A DNA stretch of 64,000 bases from Actinomycetaceae bacterium (GTDB lineage: Bacteria; Actinomycetota; Actinomycetes; Actinomycetales; Actinomycetaceae), in NCBI GenBank assembly GCA_012516575.1, contig JAAYWS010000125.1, positions 16,933-80,932 of the forward strand. The letters run 5' to 3'. Position 1 is the stretch's first letter. Every line of letters begins with the position of its first letter. This document shows positions 26,869 through 36,360 of the stretch, piece by piece. The translations under genes were made by a program, and so were the position numbers. The notes beneath the pieces are model-generated. The model saw nothing but the letters and a program-made list of their open reading frames with translations, was not told the DNA's origin and searched no databases.

Positions 26869-28008
26869 ATGGATCTGACATTCTTGCAAATTCTGTGGTT
26901 CATCCTTCTGGTTGTACTGTGGCTTGGCTACGTTACCCTCGAAGGCTTCGGCTTTGGAACCGGCATGCTTATGAAAATTTTGCCGCGTAACGAAAAAGAA
27001 CGCCGTCTGCAGCTGAATACGATTGGCCCGCACTGGGACGGCAATGAGGTATTCCTTCTTACCGCAGGTGGCGCAACCTTCGCAGCATTCCCGGAATGGT
27101 ATGCCACCATGTTCTCGGGTATGTACATGGCACTGATTCTCGTGCTGGTCCTGCTCATCATTCGTATTGTCGCTATCGAATGGCGCGGCAAGATCGATTC
27201 CGATAAGTGGCGTAGCACGTGGGATAACCTGCACTCCGGCGCAGCGTGGCTGGTCTCACTGGTCTGGGGTATCGCTTTCGGCAACCTCGTACAGGGAATG
27301 GAAATTCAGATTGGTTCCTACGGTAACGTCGCTGACCCGGCGTCTTTCGTCGCTGCCGATCCAACGCAAATTGATGCGGCGCTCGTGGCCGGTGACCAGC
27401 ACTTCCTCACCGGAGGATTCATCTCACTGTTCACTCCGTTCACGATTCTGGCCGGCGTGGTCGTCGTCCTGCTCTTCCTCACGCACGGAGCTCTGTGGCT
27501 TGCACTGAAGACCACCGGCGACTACTCGGTACGCGCTCGTGAACTGGCCAAGAAGCTCTCTTACGCTTCGACCGCCGTCACCGCCGTCTGGGCAGTATGG
27601 GCATATGTCGCATACTCGCCGAACTGGTGGGCTATTATCCCGCTAGCACTGGCAGCTGTCGCTCTCATTGCCTCGACCGTACTTGTTCAGATGAATAATG
27701 AGAAGGCATCCTTCTACGCCTCCTTCACTGGCGTGGCATTTGCTGTGGTATTCATCTTCTCGACGATCTTCCCTTATGCACTGAAGTCGTCGTTGGATGA
27801 TGCCTACCATCTGACTCTTATTCAGGCATCGGCAACCGAGCCAAACCTGATCGTCATGACGATCGCAGCCGTGATCTTCGTTCCGATCGTGTTGGGCTAC
27901 ACCGCTTGGTCTTACGTTAAGTTCTCCAAGCGTCTGAGCGTTGACCAGCTCTCGGATGAGCCTGCTGGCCTACATCCGACCAATATTCGCGAATTTGCGA
28001 ATGCCTAA
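26869..28008 (+). CDS. cydB: Cytochrome bd oxidase subunit II
   Basis: 379 residues, about eight to nine helices. The N-terminal LWFILLVVLWLGYVTLEGFGFG is the CydB signature (seen as LWLGYVTLEGFGFGTGML), followed by RRLQLNTIGPHWDGNEVF and later TFAAFPEWYATMFSG. Partner of CydA in the oxidase. SD AAGGA. Ends at a strong terminator, so cydDC has its own promoter or read-through. Confidence 0.95.
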   Translation: MDLTFLQILWFILLVVLWLGYVTLEGFGFGTGMLMKILPRNEKERRLQLNTIGPHWDGNEVFLLTAGGATFAAFPEWYATMFSGMYMALILVLVLLIIRIVAIEWRGKIDSDKWRSTWDNLHSGAAWLVSLVWGIAFGNLVQGMEIQIGSYGNVADPASFVAADPTQIDAALVAGDQHFLTGGFISLFTPFTILAGVVVVLLFLTHGALWLALKTTGDYSVRARELAKKLSYASTAVTAVWAVWAYVAYSPNWWAIIPLALAAVALIASTVLVQMNNEKASFYASFTGVAFAVVFIFSTIFPYALKSSLDDAYHLTLIQASATEPNLIVMTIAAVIFVPIVLGYTAWSYVKFSKRLSVDQLSDEPAGLHPTNIREFANA

Positions 28009-28024
28009 AGCTAGCTATTAGCGA

Positions 28025-28064
28025 AGTACTCCCCGGAGCTATATGCCCCGGGGAGTACTTTTTG
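28025..28064 (+). terminator. Terminator after cydAB
   Basis: AGTACTCCCCGG / CCGGGGAGTACT, 12 bp, followed by TTTTTG. Strong rho-independent terminator between cydB and cydD. Confidence 0.9.
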
Positions 28065-28129
28065 TTCATTCCAGATAAGCTTTACAATGGTTTATGCGAA
28101 CAAGGAATATAAAGGAACAATAGAACACC

Positions 28130-29938
28130 GTGAAACCCTTTGATCCGCGATTAATGAAATATGCCAAGGACACGCGCAGATATATTGCTTTTCTAGTTGC
28201 CCTCGGCTTGGTGATGACCGCGCTTATCGCCGTGCAGACCTTTTTAATCTCCGCAATAGCGTCCCCCGTTTTCTACGGCGAATTCGATTCGAACCAATTC
28301 TTCTACCTGTCCATGTGGCTTGCTGTTGTTTTCGGCATGCGTATGGTCGTGAACTATGTACAAGGCGCGGTAGGACACCGTAGCGCCGTCAAAGTGATCT
28401 CTGATCTGCGCACGAAAGTATTACGACATGCCGGAGATTTAGGGGATCGTTGGCTGTCCAAAGGCAACACTGCACACGTTGTTACACTCACGACCCGCGG
28501 ATTAGACGATTTAGAAGACTACTTCGTCCAGTTCCTTCCCCAGTTATTTCTAGTAACTACGGCAACCCCTGCTCTGCTCGTTGTCGTGTTCTATCTCGAT
28601 GCAGTTTCCGCCATCATGATCGCACTATGTATTCCTCTTGTACCGGTATTCATGGTGCTCATTGGCAAAATGACTGCAAAGTATTCCTCGCAGCGCCTAG
28701 CTTCTATGCAACAGCTGGGCACCCAACTCCTCGACTTGCTCGCTGGCTTAGCCACCCTCAAAGGGCTCGGCCGCGAAAAGGGCCCCCAGGATCGGGTGAA
28801 AAGCCTGGGCGATTCTTTTGCTCGCAAAACTATGCAAACCCTTTACGTAGCTTTCCTATCTGGCGGCGCCCTCGAATTCATCACCACACTGACCACCGCG
28901 CTGGTCGCGGTTTCTGTGGGCTTGCGGATGGTGAACGCCGACATTCTGCTCTTCGAGGGCCTAGTCATTATTATGCTCACGCCAGAGGTTCTTAAGCCCT
29001 TGCGCGAAGTAGGAACCCAGTTCCATAATTCGGCTAACGGTGTAGCCGCAGCCGAAAAAGCTTTCGAAATTCTCGATCAGCCACTGCCAAAACGCGATGG
29101 GAATATCCCAGTACCAGATTTAGACCACACCACAATTTATTTTGATGACGTATCGGTGTATGCCCCCGGCCGGATGACCGTCGCACCTGCCAATCTGAGT
29201 GCTGCAATACCCCCGGGGCAGATCACAATTTTGCGCGGACCTTCTGGATCAGGCAAGACGACGGCGGTACAGGTATTGCTCGGTTTACTTGCTCCTTCCA
29301 CCGGTCACGTACGCATTGGTGAAACTCCCCTTAGCGATATCGATATCGATCAGTGGTGGGAAAATATTACGTGGGTTCCACAACGCCCAGTATTAGTGCC
29401 CGGCACGGTTGCCGAGAATCTCGAAGCTACAAATATTAACGACGACGCGATTGCTCAAGCTAGTGCGCTCACCGGTTTTGATCAGGTGGTGTCAAGCTTA
29501 CCTAAAGGCTGGGACACGTTAATTGGTCAAGGTGGAACCGGTTTATCGGTAGGCCAACGCCAACGGCTCGCACTAACCCGGGCGCTACTGTCCTCACGCA
29601 AGATTGTCGTTCTTGATGAGCCTTCAGCTCACCTCGACGCGGTTTCCGAAGAATATATTTCTAACGTGGTACGCACACTTAAAGCGAACGGTCATACCGT
29701 CATTGTGATCGCACATCGCTCCGCATTGGCAACACTAGCTGACGTCGTCATTGATGTTACCGCTACCCAACGCGATATTACTGACGAACTTGCTGAGGAA
29801 CAGGCACGCCGGGAAATCGCCCGTGGACTAGCAGACGTGAGTGAACGCGAAATGGATTATGCCTTGCCTGCGTCATGGCGTCATACCACAGGAACCGGCA
29901 CCTCAAATACCCGCTCGAACACTGCAGAGGAGGCCTAA
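28130..29938 (+). CDS. cydD: Thiol reductant ABC exporter subunit CydD
   Basis: 602 residues from a GTG with AAAGGA 11 bases upstream. Six-helix exporter domain (1-310) fused to an ATPase: Walker A GPSGSGKT near 371, signature LSVGQRQR near 471, Walker B VVLDEPSAHLD near 495. Half of the CydDC heterodimer that exports glutathione/cysteine or heme-related reductant needed to assemble cytochrome bd. Followed 1 base later by cydC. Confidence 0.92.
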   Translation: MKPFDPRLMKYAKDTRRYIAFLVALGLVMTALIAVQTFLISAIASPVFYGEFDSNQFFYLSMWLAVVFGMRMVVNYVQGAVGHRSAVKVISDLRTKVLRHAGDLGDRWLSKGNTAHVVTLTTRGLDDLEDYFVQFLPQLFLVTTATPALLVVVFYLDAVSAIMIALCIPLVPVFMVLIGKMTAKYSSQRLASMQQLGTQLLDLLAGLATLKGLGREKGPQDRVKSLGDSFARKTMQTLYVAFLSGGALEFITTLTTALVAVSVGLRMVNADILLFEGLVIIMLTPEVLKPLREVGTQFHNSANGVAAAEKAFEILDQPLPKRDGNIPVPDLDHTTIYFDDVSVYAPGRMTVAPANLSAAIPPGQITILRGPSGSGKTTAVQVLLGLLAPSTGHVRIGETPLSDIDIDQWWENITWVPQRPVLVPGTVAENLEATNINDDAIAQASALTGFDQVVSSLPKGWDTLIGQGGTGLSVGQRQRLALTRALLSSRKIVVLDEPSAHLDAVSEEYISNVVRTLKANGHTVIVIAHRSALATLADVVIDVTATQRDITDELAEEQARREIARGLADVSEREMDYALPASWRHTTGTGTSNTRSNTAEEA

Positions 29939-29939
29939 A

Positions 29940-31703
29940 ATGACCCAAGCATTCCCTGCTGATGAACGTGCCGCACTCAAACGCGCAATTCATATGCTCG
30001 ACTATGATCGCAAACGCTTCCGCTGGTCGGTGGCGGCCGGTTCGGGCGCTATTGGCTCAACTGTCGGACTGGGCGCCACCTCGGCATGGCTTATTGCCCG
30101 TGCCGCACAGCTCCCACCCGTGCTCGATCTTTCTGTGGCTTCTACCGGAGTACGCGCCTTCGGAGTTGGCAAAGCGGTTTTCCGTTATCTAGAAAGAATC
30201 GCCTCCCATTGGGTTGCACTGTATGGCATGTCGAATTTGCGCACAGCTGTGTATGCTCAGCTCGCCGACTCCTCCACCGATGTCGTCACTTCGCTTAAAC
30301 GTGGTGACTTGTTAACCCGTACCAACGCCGACGTTGATGAAATCGGCAATGTGGTGGTTAAATCCATGTTGCCCGCAGCAGTGGCACTTGTAGTGGGCAT
30401 TATTTCAGTAGGTATTGTGGGCATACTGTCCTTACCGATCGCATTAGTGTTAGCACTGTCGCTATTCATTTCTGGAGCAGTAGGACCTTATTTTGCAATG
30501 CGTGGCGCGCGGCTCGCTGAGCTTGCGCAGGTTGAAGACCGCGCACGGCTTAACGATGAAGCACTCAACCTGCTAGAAAATGCTGCTGAGTTACGAGTTT
30601 CGGGCCGCCTGAAAGTAATGGAAGCTGCCCGACTAGATACTGAGCTAGCTATTGAACAGCATCGTAACGACGCAGCCAAACCCACCGCCGTAGCCGGAGT
30701 TATTGACACCGCTGCGCTGGCACTTGCCGTCATAGGCGCTTTGCTCATCGGAACATGGCAAATATCGCAGGGCACCCTAAACGGTATCGAGCTGGTTGTT
30801 GCTACCCTAACTCCACTGTCTGCATTTGAGGCAACTGCTCGACTACCCGAAGCTGGAGTACAGCTGACTCGCTCTGGAGCGGCGGCCAAACGTATTATGG
30901 CCATTCTCGACCACGCGGCAGCCGCGGTACCGCAAACCGCAACCACCTCGCATACTGATGACTCCGGCGTCGTCGCCCGTGATCTGATTGTGGGATGGCC
31001 AGACGGACCACACGTGGCCGGACCACTGAACCTCCATCTGGAACCAGGCAAGGCTTTGGCGATTGTTGGACCATCAGGTATCGGCAAGTCAACATTGCTA
31101 TATACGCTGGCCGGCATGCTTGAACCACATGCGGGAAATGTAACCCTCAATGGCGGAGAAGTCTCCTCCCTAGATCGCAAGCTCGTCTCGCAATCGTTAA
31201 CGCTCACCGCAGAAGACGCACATATTTTCGAAACTACTATCCTCGAAAACTTGCGAGTGGCACGTTCGTCGGTGACTCAAGAAGAAGCGGTTGCACTATT
31301 GGAACGTGCTGGGCTTGGCCCTTGGCTTCGCCAGCTGCCAGAAGGCGTTGAAACGATGCTCGGAACAAATGCCACCACTATTTCCGGTGGCGAACGGCGT
31401 CGTATTTTACTGGCACGCGCGTTGGCGTCGAACGCCCAATACCTGCTCCTTGACGAACCCGGCGAGCATCTTGATCCCCACACCGCGGATGCGCTTATTC
31501 GAGATCTGCTGAACGCCGGTGGCAGTGACCGCGGAATTATCCTCGTCACCCATCGATTAACCCCACTCGACGCAGCCGATGAGGTTATTGTTTTAGGACA
31601 AGCAAGCGAGGCCGGCCCTGCCACCGTGCGGGCACGCGGAACACACCGCGAACTTCTGGCTACGCTCGAACAATACGCATGGTCGGCCGAACAGGAAAAC
31701 TGA
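29940..31703 (+). CDS. cydC: Thiol reductant ABC exporter subunit CydC
   Basis: 587 residues from the ATG at 29940 with GAGGAGG 7 bases upstream, inside the end of cydD; an ORF start 33 codons earlier overlaps cydD and is rejected. Six-helix exporter domain then ATPase: Walker A GPSGIGKST near 381, signature ISGGERRR near 482, Walker B LLLDEPGEHLD near 502. Partner of CydD. Its stop overlaps the start of the sensor kinase gene (TGATG). Confidence 0.92.
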   Translation: MTQAFPADERAALKRAIHMLDYDRKRFRWSVAAGSGAIGSTVGLGATSAWLIARAAQLPPVLDLSVASTGVRAFGVGKAVFRYLERIASHWVALYGMSNLRTAVYAQLADSSTDVVTSLKRGDLLTRTNADVDEIGNVVVKSMLPAAVALVVGIISVGIVGILSLPIALVLALSLFISGAVGPYFAMRGARLAELAQVEDRARLNDEALNLLENAAELRVSGRLKVMEAARLDTELAIEQHRNDAAKPTAVAGVIDTAALALAVIGALLIGTWQISQGTLNGIELVVATLTPLSAFEATARLPEAGVQLTRSGAAAKRIMAILDHAAAAVPQTATTSHTDDSGVVARDLIVGWPDGPHVAGPLNLHLEPGKALAIVGPSGIGKSTLLYTLAGMLEPHAGNVTLNGGEVSSLDRKLVSQSLTLTAEDAHIFETTILENLRVARSSVTQEEAVALLERAGLGPWLRQLPEGVETMLGTNATTISGGERRRILLARALASNAQYLLLDEPGEHLDPHTADALIRDLLNAGGSDRGIILVTHRLTPLDAADEVIVLGQASEAGPATVRARGTHRELLATLEQYAWSAEQEN

Positions 31704-33340
31704 TGGATAATAAAGCGCTATTAAACATTATTTCCCACGCGCTAAAACTCACTGGCGAGCTTGACCGGGAATCAGCGCTCAACCATTTCGTTGACTCGGC
31801 CCGCGAGCTCACCGGAGCCCAATATGGCGCCCTAGGCGTGCTCAACTCTCATGGGGAAACAATCGAGTTTATACATCGTGGGCTTGATCCGCAGCAGGCC
31901 AAACGGATCGGCCGCCCTCCGCGTTCCGACGGTATCTTCGCAGATATTCCCATGGACGATTGGATTATTGTTAACGATTTGCCGAATGATCCGCGCAGCC
32001 GTTCCTACCCGCAAGCACACCCGGCAATGCGCAATTTTTTGGGCGTTGCCGTTCAGGTTCAAGGTCAAGTCTGGGGGCGTCTTTACCTCACGAATAAGCC
32101 CGGCGGTTTTACCGACGACGACGGGCAAACGGCTCGTTTGCTGGCCAGCGCGGCTGCTATTGCGGCACAGAATTCCGAGGTTTATGCACAGTCTCAAAAC
32201 CGGGCACGCTGGCTGAGCGCATCACAAAAAATTGTTTCTTCGTTATTAGAAGGCTCCGATGAAGAAGAGGCATTGCAAACTATTGCCCATGAAATGCGGA
32301 TAGCAGCAAACGCCGATGTTGCCGTTATTATTTTGCCTTCTATTCAAAATACGTGGATGAGTGAAATCGTTGATGGAGAAGGCTCGCAGGCGTTATTGGG
32401 GATTTTGTTTCCGCCCGAAGGCCGCGCATTAACCGTTGTCAGAGAAAAGAATGGCCTTGTGATCGATTCGATGCAACGTCTTCGACGCATCCGGATACCG
32501 CAGTTGCGGGAATTCGGGCCGGCACTTTATGCCCCGCTCGTGACAAAAGGAACCGGCCAAGGCGTGATCTTGCTACTGCGTCATATCGGACGGCTCGAGT
32601 TTAACCTGCATGACTTGGCAATGGCGGAAAGCTCGGCAAAACAGGCCGCGATTGCTCTTGAGCTCGCTGCCGCCCGGCAGAACGAAAATCTTGCGATGGA
32701 GCTTGATGAACGGTCCCGAATTGGCCGGGATTTGCACGATCTCGCAATTCAACAACTGTTTGCTTCTGGGATGCATATTACGGCAGTTAAAGAAGACCTC
32801 GAAGCTAAAGGTTTTGGTGCAGAGGTTGGGCCTTCATTAGATCAAGCGATTTCTTCAATTGATGAGTCGGTGCGCCAGATCCGAATGATTGTCCAAAAGC
32901 TCCGCGATGATTCAGCCTCGGCCGCGCTGGTCGAAAGACTCCAACAGGAAACCAAGTCTGCACTGCAAACTCTCGGTTTTGCACCGTCGTTAATTGTGCA
33001 GTGGAATGGGCAGATCGCGCGCGAGTCCGAAACGTTCACATTAATCGACGACGCCGTGGGCACTGATATTTGCGACGATATTGTTGCAGTTGTGCGCGAA
33101 GGCTTATCAAATGTGGCTCGCCATGCGCATGCTTCTTCGGTCAGTGTGGAACTCAGTGTTGATCCTACGCATGCGCTTGTCGAAGTGGTTGATGACGGTA
33201 TCGGAATCGCGGCGGCACTTGGACGTCGTTCTGGACTGTCGAATTTGGCGGCCCGTGCCCGGCGTCATCGGGGAACTTTTAGCATCAGCGCCCGGGAAGA
33301 CACATCTGGTACCATTCTCAGCTGGCAAGTACCGCTATAG
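31703..33340 (+). CDS. GAF-domain sensor histidine kinase (DevS/NarL-partner type)
   Basis: 545 residues from the ATG at 31703 overlapping the cydC stop by 1 base. Two GAF domains (about 15-160 and 190-330), then the HisKA_3 dimerisation domain with the phospho-His in GRDLHDLAIQQLFASGM near 350, and a HATPase domain with DDGIG near 502. The H-box closely resembles DevS/DosS kinases that sense O2, NO or redox state through heme in the GAF domain; whether heme is bound here cannot be read. Translational coupling to cydC suggests respiratory/redox input. No membrane helices, so cytosolic sensing. Confidence 0.88.
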   Translation: MDNKALLNIISHALKLTGELDRESALNHFVDSARELTGAQYGALGVLNSHGETIEFIHRGLDPQQAKRIGRPPRSDGIFADIPMDDWIIVNDLPNDPRSRSYPQAHPAMRNFLGVAVQVQGQVWGRLYLTNKPGGFTDDDGQTARLLASAAAIAAQNSEVYAQSQNRARWLSASQKIVSSLLEGSDEEEALQTIAHEMRIAANADVAVIILPSIQNTWMSEIVDGEGSQALLGILFPPEGRALTVVREKNGLVIDSMQRLRRIRIPQLREFGPALYAPLVTKGTGQGVILLLRHIGRLEFNLHDLAMAESSAKQAAIALELAAARQNENLAMELDERSRIGRDLHDLAIQQLFASGMHITAVKEDLEAKGFGAEVGPSLDQAISSIDESVRQIRMIVQKLRDDSASAALVERLQQETKSALQTLGFAPSLIVQWNGQIARESETFTLIDDAVGTDICDDIVAVVREGLSNVARHAHASSVSVELSVDPTHALVEVVDDGIGIAAALGRRSGLSNLAARARRHRGTFSISAREDTSGTILSWQVPL

Positions 33341-33386
33341 CAGCTATCGGTAGCATCGTGCGCTGTCTCTTGCCTTGGAATTCGAA

Positions 33387-33430
33387 AATATCGCCGCATC
33401 GTGGGCTATAGCGCACGATGCGGCGATATT
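33387..33430. terminator. Bidirectional terminator, 17-bp perfect stem
   Basis: Arms at 33387-33403 and 33414-33430 (core TCGCCGCATCGTG / CACGATGCGGCGA), loop of 10, with AAT/ATT at the base. Between the convergent kinase and regulator genes. Confidence 0.85.
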
Positions 33431-33471
33431 CTTGAAATTCAACACACGCCTTCAGATTAAGCAGTACTAGG

Positions 33472-34134
33472 CTAGGCAGTAGCGAGATTACGCCATCCGG
33501 TGGCACGTTGCCCGGCTACCCAGGCGGCTACTTGCGTACGACGCTGCATACCCATCTTGGCTAGTAGTGAGGTGATGTGGTTCTTCACCGTCTTTTCGGC
33601 AACGCCAAGCTTCTCCCCGATCTCTCGGTTCGACAGCCCATCCCCGATAAGCTCAAGAACCTTACGCTCCGACGGCGTCAAATCAGCGGTAGGGTCATCA
33701 TGGTCAGCACGACGCCGCGTAACAGTACGCTCATCAAGCAATACCCGTCCATTAGCTACCGCGCGAACAGCCTCAGTAATCTCCGCACCCCGCACCGACT
33801 TGAGAAGGAAGGCCTTTGCCCCGGCTTCAAGCGATTCGGTTAGCGCATTGTCATCATCGAAAGAGGTGAGCACAATGCACTTAATCTCGGGGATACGCTC
33901 ACGCAGTTCCCGAATAATATCAATGCCGGTGCCATCGGGAAGACGTAAATCCACGAGGGCAACCTGTGGCCTCATCAATTCAGCACGGCGAATCGCTTCA
34001 GCCACCGATCCGGCTTCAGCAATCACCGATAACCCTTCGGCTCGGTCCACTACTTCGGCAATACCACGACGGACGACCTCATGGTCGTCAATAATCATGA
34101 CGCTGATTTCTGAAATTTCCTCATTCACGTTCAC
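33472..34134 (-). CDS. LuxR/NarL-family response regulator (DevR-like)
   Basis: 220 residues from GTG at 34134, chosen because GGGGG lies 7 bases upstream and the receiver domain begins 10 residues later; the longer frame would overlap mutM. Receiver with acidic pocket D16-D17 and phospho-acceptor D62 (VDLRLPDG), Lys in FLLKS near 112, then a LuxR HTH (GLSNREIGEKLGVAEKTVKNHI). The HTH tail LLAKMGMQRRTQVA is very like DevR/DosR. It lies 4 bases after mutM on the minus strand and faces the sensor kinase, so the pair is split onto convergent transcripts. Confidence 0.9.
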   Translation of the reverse strand: MNVNEEISEISVMIIDDHEVVRRGIAEVVDRAEGLSVIAEAGSVAEAIRRAELMRPQVALVDLRLPDGTGIDIIRELRERIPEIKCIVLTSFDDDNALTESLEAGAKAFLLKSVRGAEITEAVRAVANGRVLLDERTVTRRRADHDDPTADLTPSERKVLELIGDGLSNREIGEKLGVAEKTVKNHITSLLAKMGMQRRTQVAAWVAGQRATGWRNLATA

Positions 34135-34138
34135 TACT

Positions 34139-34996
34139 CTACCCCCTAAAGCGTTGACAATGCGAACAGATATGCGACGAACGGCCCATAAAGGAGATGC
34201 GTCGGATAGGACGGCTACACCGCGGGCAGGGAAGGCCTGTTTTCCCGTATACATTCAAGGATCGCTCGAAATAGCCCGACTCACCCTTAACATTAACGTA
34301 TAACTCGTCAAAGGACGTTCCTCCCACGTCTACTGCACGATGCATCACATCCTGTGCAGCCTCATACACCTCCGTAATTTTCGTGATACTCATTCGCGAC
34401 GTGTCGCGTTTGCCATGAGTACGCGCCTGCCAAAGGGCTTCGTCAGCATAAATATTGCCGATTCCGGAGGCGACCCGTTGGTCTAAAAGTGCCCGTTTGA
34501 TCTCCGTTGATTTAGTTTTGAGTATGCGAGCTACTTTTTTCACGTCAAATAATGGGTCGAGCAGATCCCGTCCGATATGTGCCACGCTCTGCGGAATAAC
34601 CGCATCATTAACCCCATACCCGCCTGGACCACCGTCTGTGGTATCCACTAGCTGGTCGGGTAATAAATGACCAAAAGTACGCTGGTCAATAAAATCAATA
34701 CGTGTCCCGTCGTCGAGGAAAAGGGCAGCGCGCCGATGCGGATGGTTCTCTAACCCGATTCGGAACTGTCCCGACATCCCCAAATGCGCCACCAACGCCA
34801 TATCAGACAGCAAAAACCACATGTATTTGCCCCGCCGAGCTAACCCGTAAATCTCTTGCCCAATAAGCGGATCCAAACCCGCCGGTGATTTACGCGCCAC
34901 TCGCGGGTGGTAAGCTTTCGCATCGATAATTGTGCGCCCAACGACGTAAGGTTCGAGCCCCAGCCGGATCGTTTCAACTTCGGGTAATTCTGGCAT
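34139..34996 (-). CDS. mutM: Formamidopyrimidine-DNA glycosylase (Fpg)
   Basis: 285 residues. N-terminal MPELPEVETIR with catalytic Pro2 and Glu3; H2TH region around 160-220; zinc finger CPRC...CSHC at the C-terminus. Excises 8-oxoguanine and opened purines, with AP lyase activity. Starts 2 bases after the rnc stop; the rnc-mutM pair is typical of Actinobacteria and Firmicutes, where smc usually follows, but here a response regulator follows instead. Confidence 0.95.
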   Translation of the reverse strand: MPELPEVETIRLGLEPYVVGRTIIDAKAYHPRVARKSPAGLDPLIGQEIYGLARRGKYMWFLLSDMALVAHLGMSGQFRIGLENHPHRRAALFLDDGTRIDFIDQRTFGHLLPDQLVDTTDGGPGGYGVNDAVIPQSVAHIGRDLLDPLFDVKKVARILKTKSTEIKRALLDQRVASGIGNIYADEALWQARTHGKRDTSRMSITKITEVYEAAQDVMHRAVDVGGTSFDELYVNVKGESGYFERSLNVYGKTGLPCPRCSRPIRRISFMGRSSHICSHCQRFRG

Positions 34997-34998
34997 TT

Positions 34999-35697
34999 TT
35001 AAGCCACCGTGTCGGGCTCCAACGTCAAATAAGCATCTTTACAGGCCTCCAATTTGGCGGCTTTGCGTGAGGTCGCAGTCCCAGTGCCATAGCGCTTCCC
35101 ACCAATCATGACCTGCGCAGTAAAAACGCGCGCATGGTCCGGGCCGGTGCCGTCCATCTGATAGCTCAAATCCCCGATTATTCCGTGTTCGCGCGCTTTT
35201 TCTTCGAAGGCGGTTCGCCAATCTAGGGCCGGGCCCATTTGGGTAGCTATCAGAATCTGCTCCGCAATATGACGACGAACGGCGGCCACAGCTTCGTCCA
35301 GCCCGTGAGCGAGATAGGTAGCAGCAATCAACGCTTCTACCGCATCAGCCAATAAAGAATCTTTCTGACGTCCGCCAGTGCGTTCTTCACCAACTCCGAG
35401 ATATAGATACGCCCCAAGATCAAGTTTGCGTGCTACCTCGGCTAATGCTCGTTCCGACACCGCGGCAGCCTTAATCTTTGATAAATCACCTTCGGACATA
35501 TCGGGATAGTCCCGAAATAAATCAACTGCTACTACCCCGCCAAGTATCGAATCGCCAAGGAATTCCAAGCGTTCGTTATCTGCACACTCATTTTCGAAAG
35601 CGTAGGAACGGTGTGTAAGCGCATGCTGAAGGAGATCTGCCGGAATATCAACACCCCACCGGGCGAGTAGCTCGGCAGTATCTGGCAAACGGTCCAC
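34999..35697 (-). CDS. rnc: Ribonuclease III
   Basis: 232 residues from GTG abutting the yceD stop codon. RNase III signature NERLEFLGDSILG near 41-53, second acidic site in DAVEALIAATYL near 117, and a C-terminal dsRNA-binding domain (about 155-225). Cleaves double-stranded RNA in rRNA processing. Coupled to yceD without spacing. Confidence 0.95.
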   Translation of the reverse strand: MDRLPDTAELLARWGVDIPADLLQHALTHRSYAFENECADNERLEFLGDSILGGVVAVDLFRDYPDMSEGDLSKIKAAAVSERALAEVARKLDLGAYLYLGVGEERTGGRQKDSLLADAVEALIAATYLAHGLDEAVAAVRRHIAEQILIATQMGPALDWRTAFEEKAREHGIIGDLSYQMDGTGPDHARVFTAQVMIGGKRYGTGTATSRKAAKLEACKDAYLTLEPDTVA

Positions 35698-36360
35698 CTA
35701 GTTATCCTCCTGAGCGGCGTCGGCGCCGACCTCGGCTGTTACATTTTCCTCGTCATCTGGTCCCGCCTCGTTACCTAGGCCTGCCTCGCCAGTTGCGCTT
35801 TCTTCAGCGGCCGCCAATTGTGCCGCCAGCGCGTCCAATGCCGCAAACGCCGGATTCAGCTTCTCATGAACGTGATCGTCCGGGAGATCCTCCCAGCGCT
35901 CTCCGCATTCAGCACATAGGCCTTGGCAGTCCGGCTGACACAGCGGGCTAAAAGGCAACGACAATACGATCGCATCGCGCAAAATCGGTTCCAGATCAAT
36001 CTGATCATCAACGATGACCGGAAGTTCTTCACCTTCCTCATCGCCTTCATCGATGAGTAGCTGGCGTTGCTCGGGCCAGAATAATAACTCAGCGACCTGT
36101 TCTTCAATATCTTTCGAAATATCAGTCAGACACCGCGAGCACTGCCCAACCACATGGGTACTGACATACCCATTAACAAAAATTCCCTCCGACAGTGTCT
36201 GTAAGCGCAACTCAACTTCCATTGGCTCCCCGGCGGGAACCCCGATCAGCTGCACCCCGCACTCCTCCGGAGCCGGAAGTGTCAAAACAATATCGCGTTC
36301 CGTTCCGGCAACCTTGGGAAGATCAGCAACCGGAATAATAAAATCGGAATGCTGGGTCAT
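35698..36360 (-). CDS. yceD: YceD family (DUF177) 23S rRNA accumulation protein
   Basis: 220 residues. DUF177 core from about 15 to 165: cysteine pair CSRC near 94 and C-terminal CxxDCQGLCAECG near 146, typical of actinobacterial YceD that may bind zinc. The last 40 residues are acidic and low-complexity. Associated with ribosome assembly; usually cotranscribed with rpmF (L32). Here no rpmF follows: rnc starts at the next base. Confidence 0.85.
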   Translation of the reverse strand: MTQHSDFIIPVADLPKVAGTERDIVLTLPAPEECGVQLIGVPAGEPMEVELRLQTLSEGIFVNGYVSTHVVGQCSRCLTDISKDIEEQVAELLFWPEQRQLLIDEGDEEGEELPVIVDDQIDLEPILRDAIVLSLPFSPLCQPDCQGLCAECGERWEDLPDDHVHEKLNPAFAALDALAAQLAAAEESATGEAGLGNEAGPDDEENVTAEVGADAAQEDN

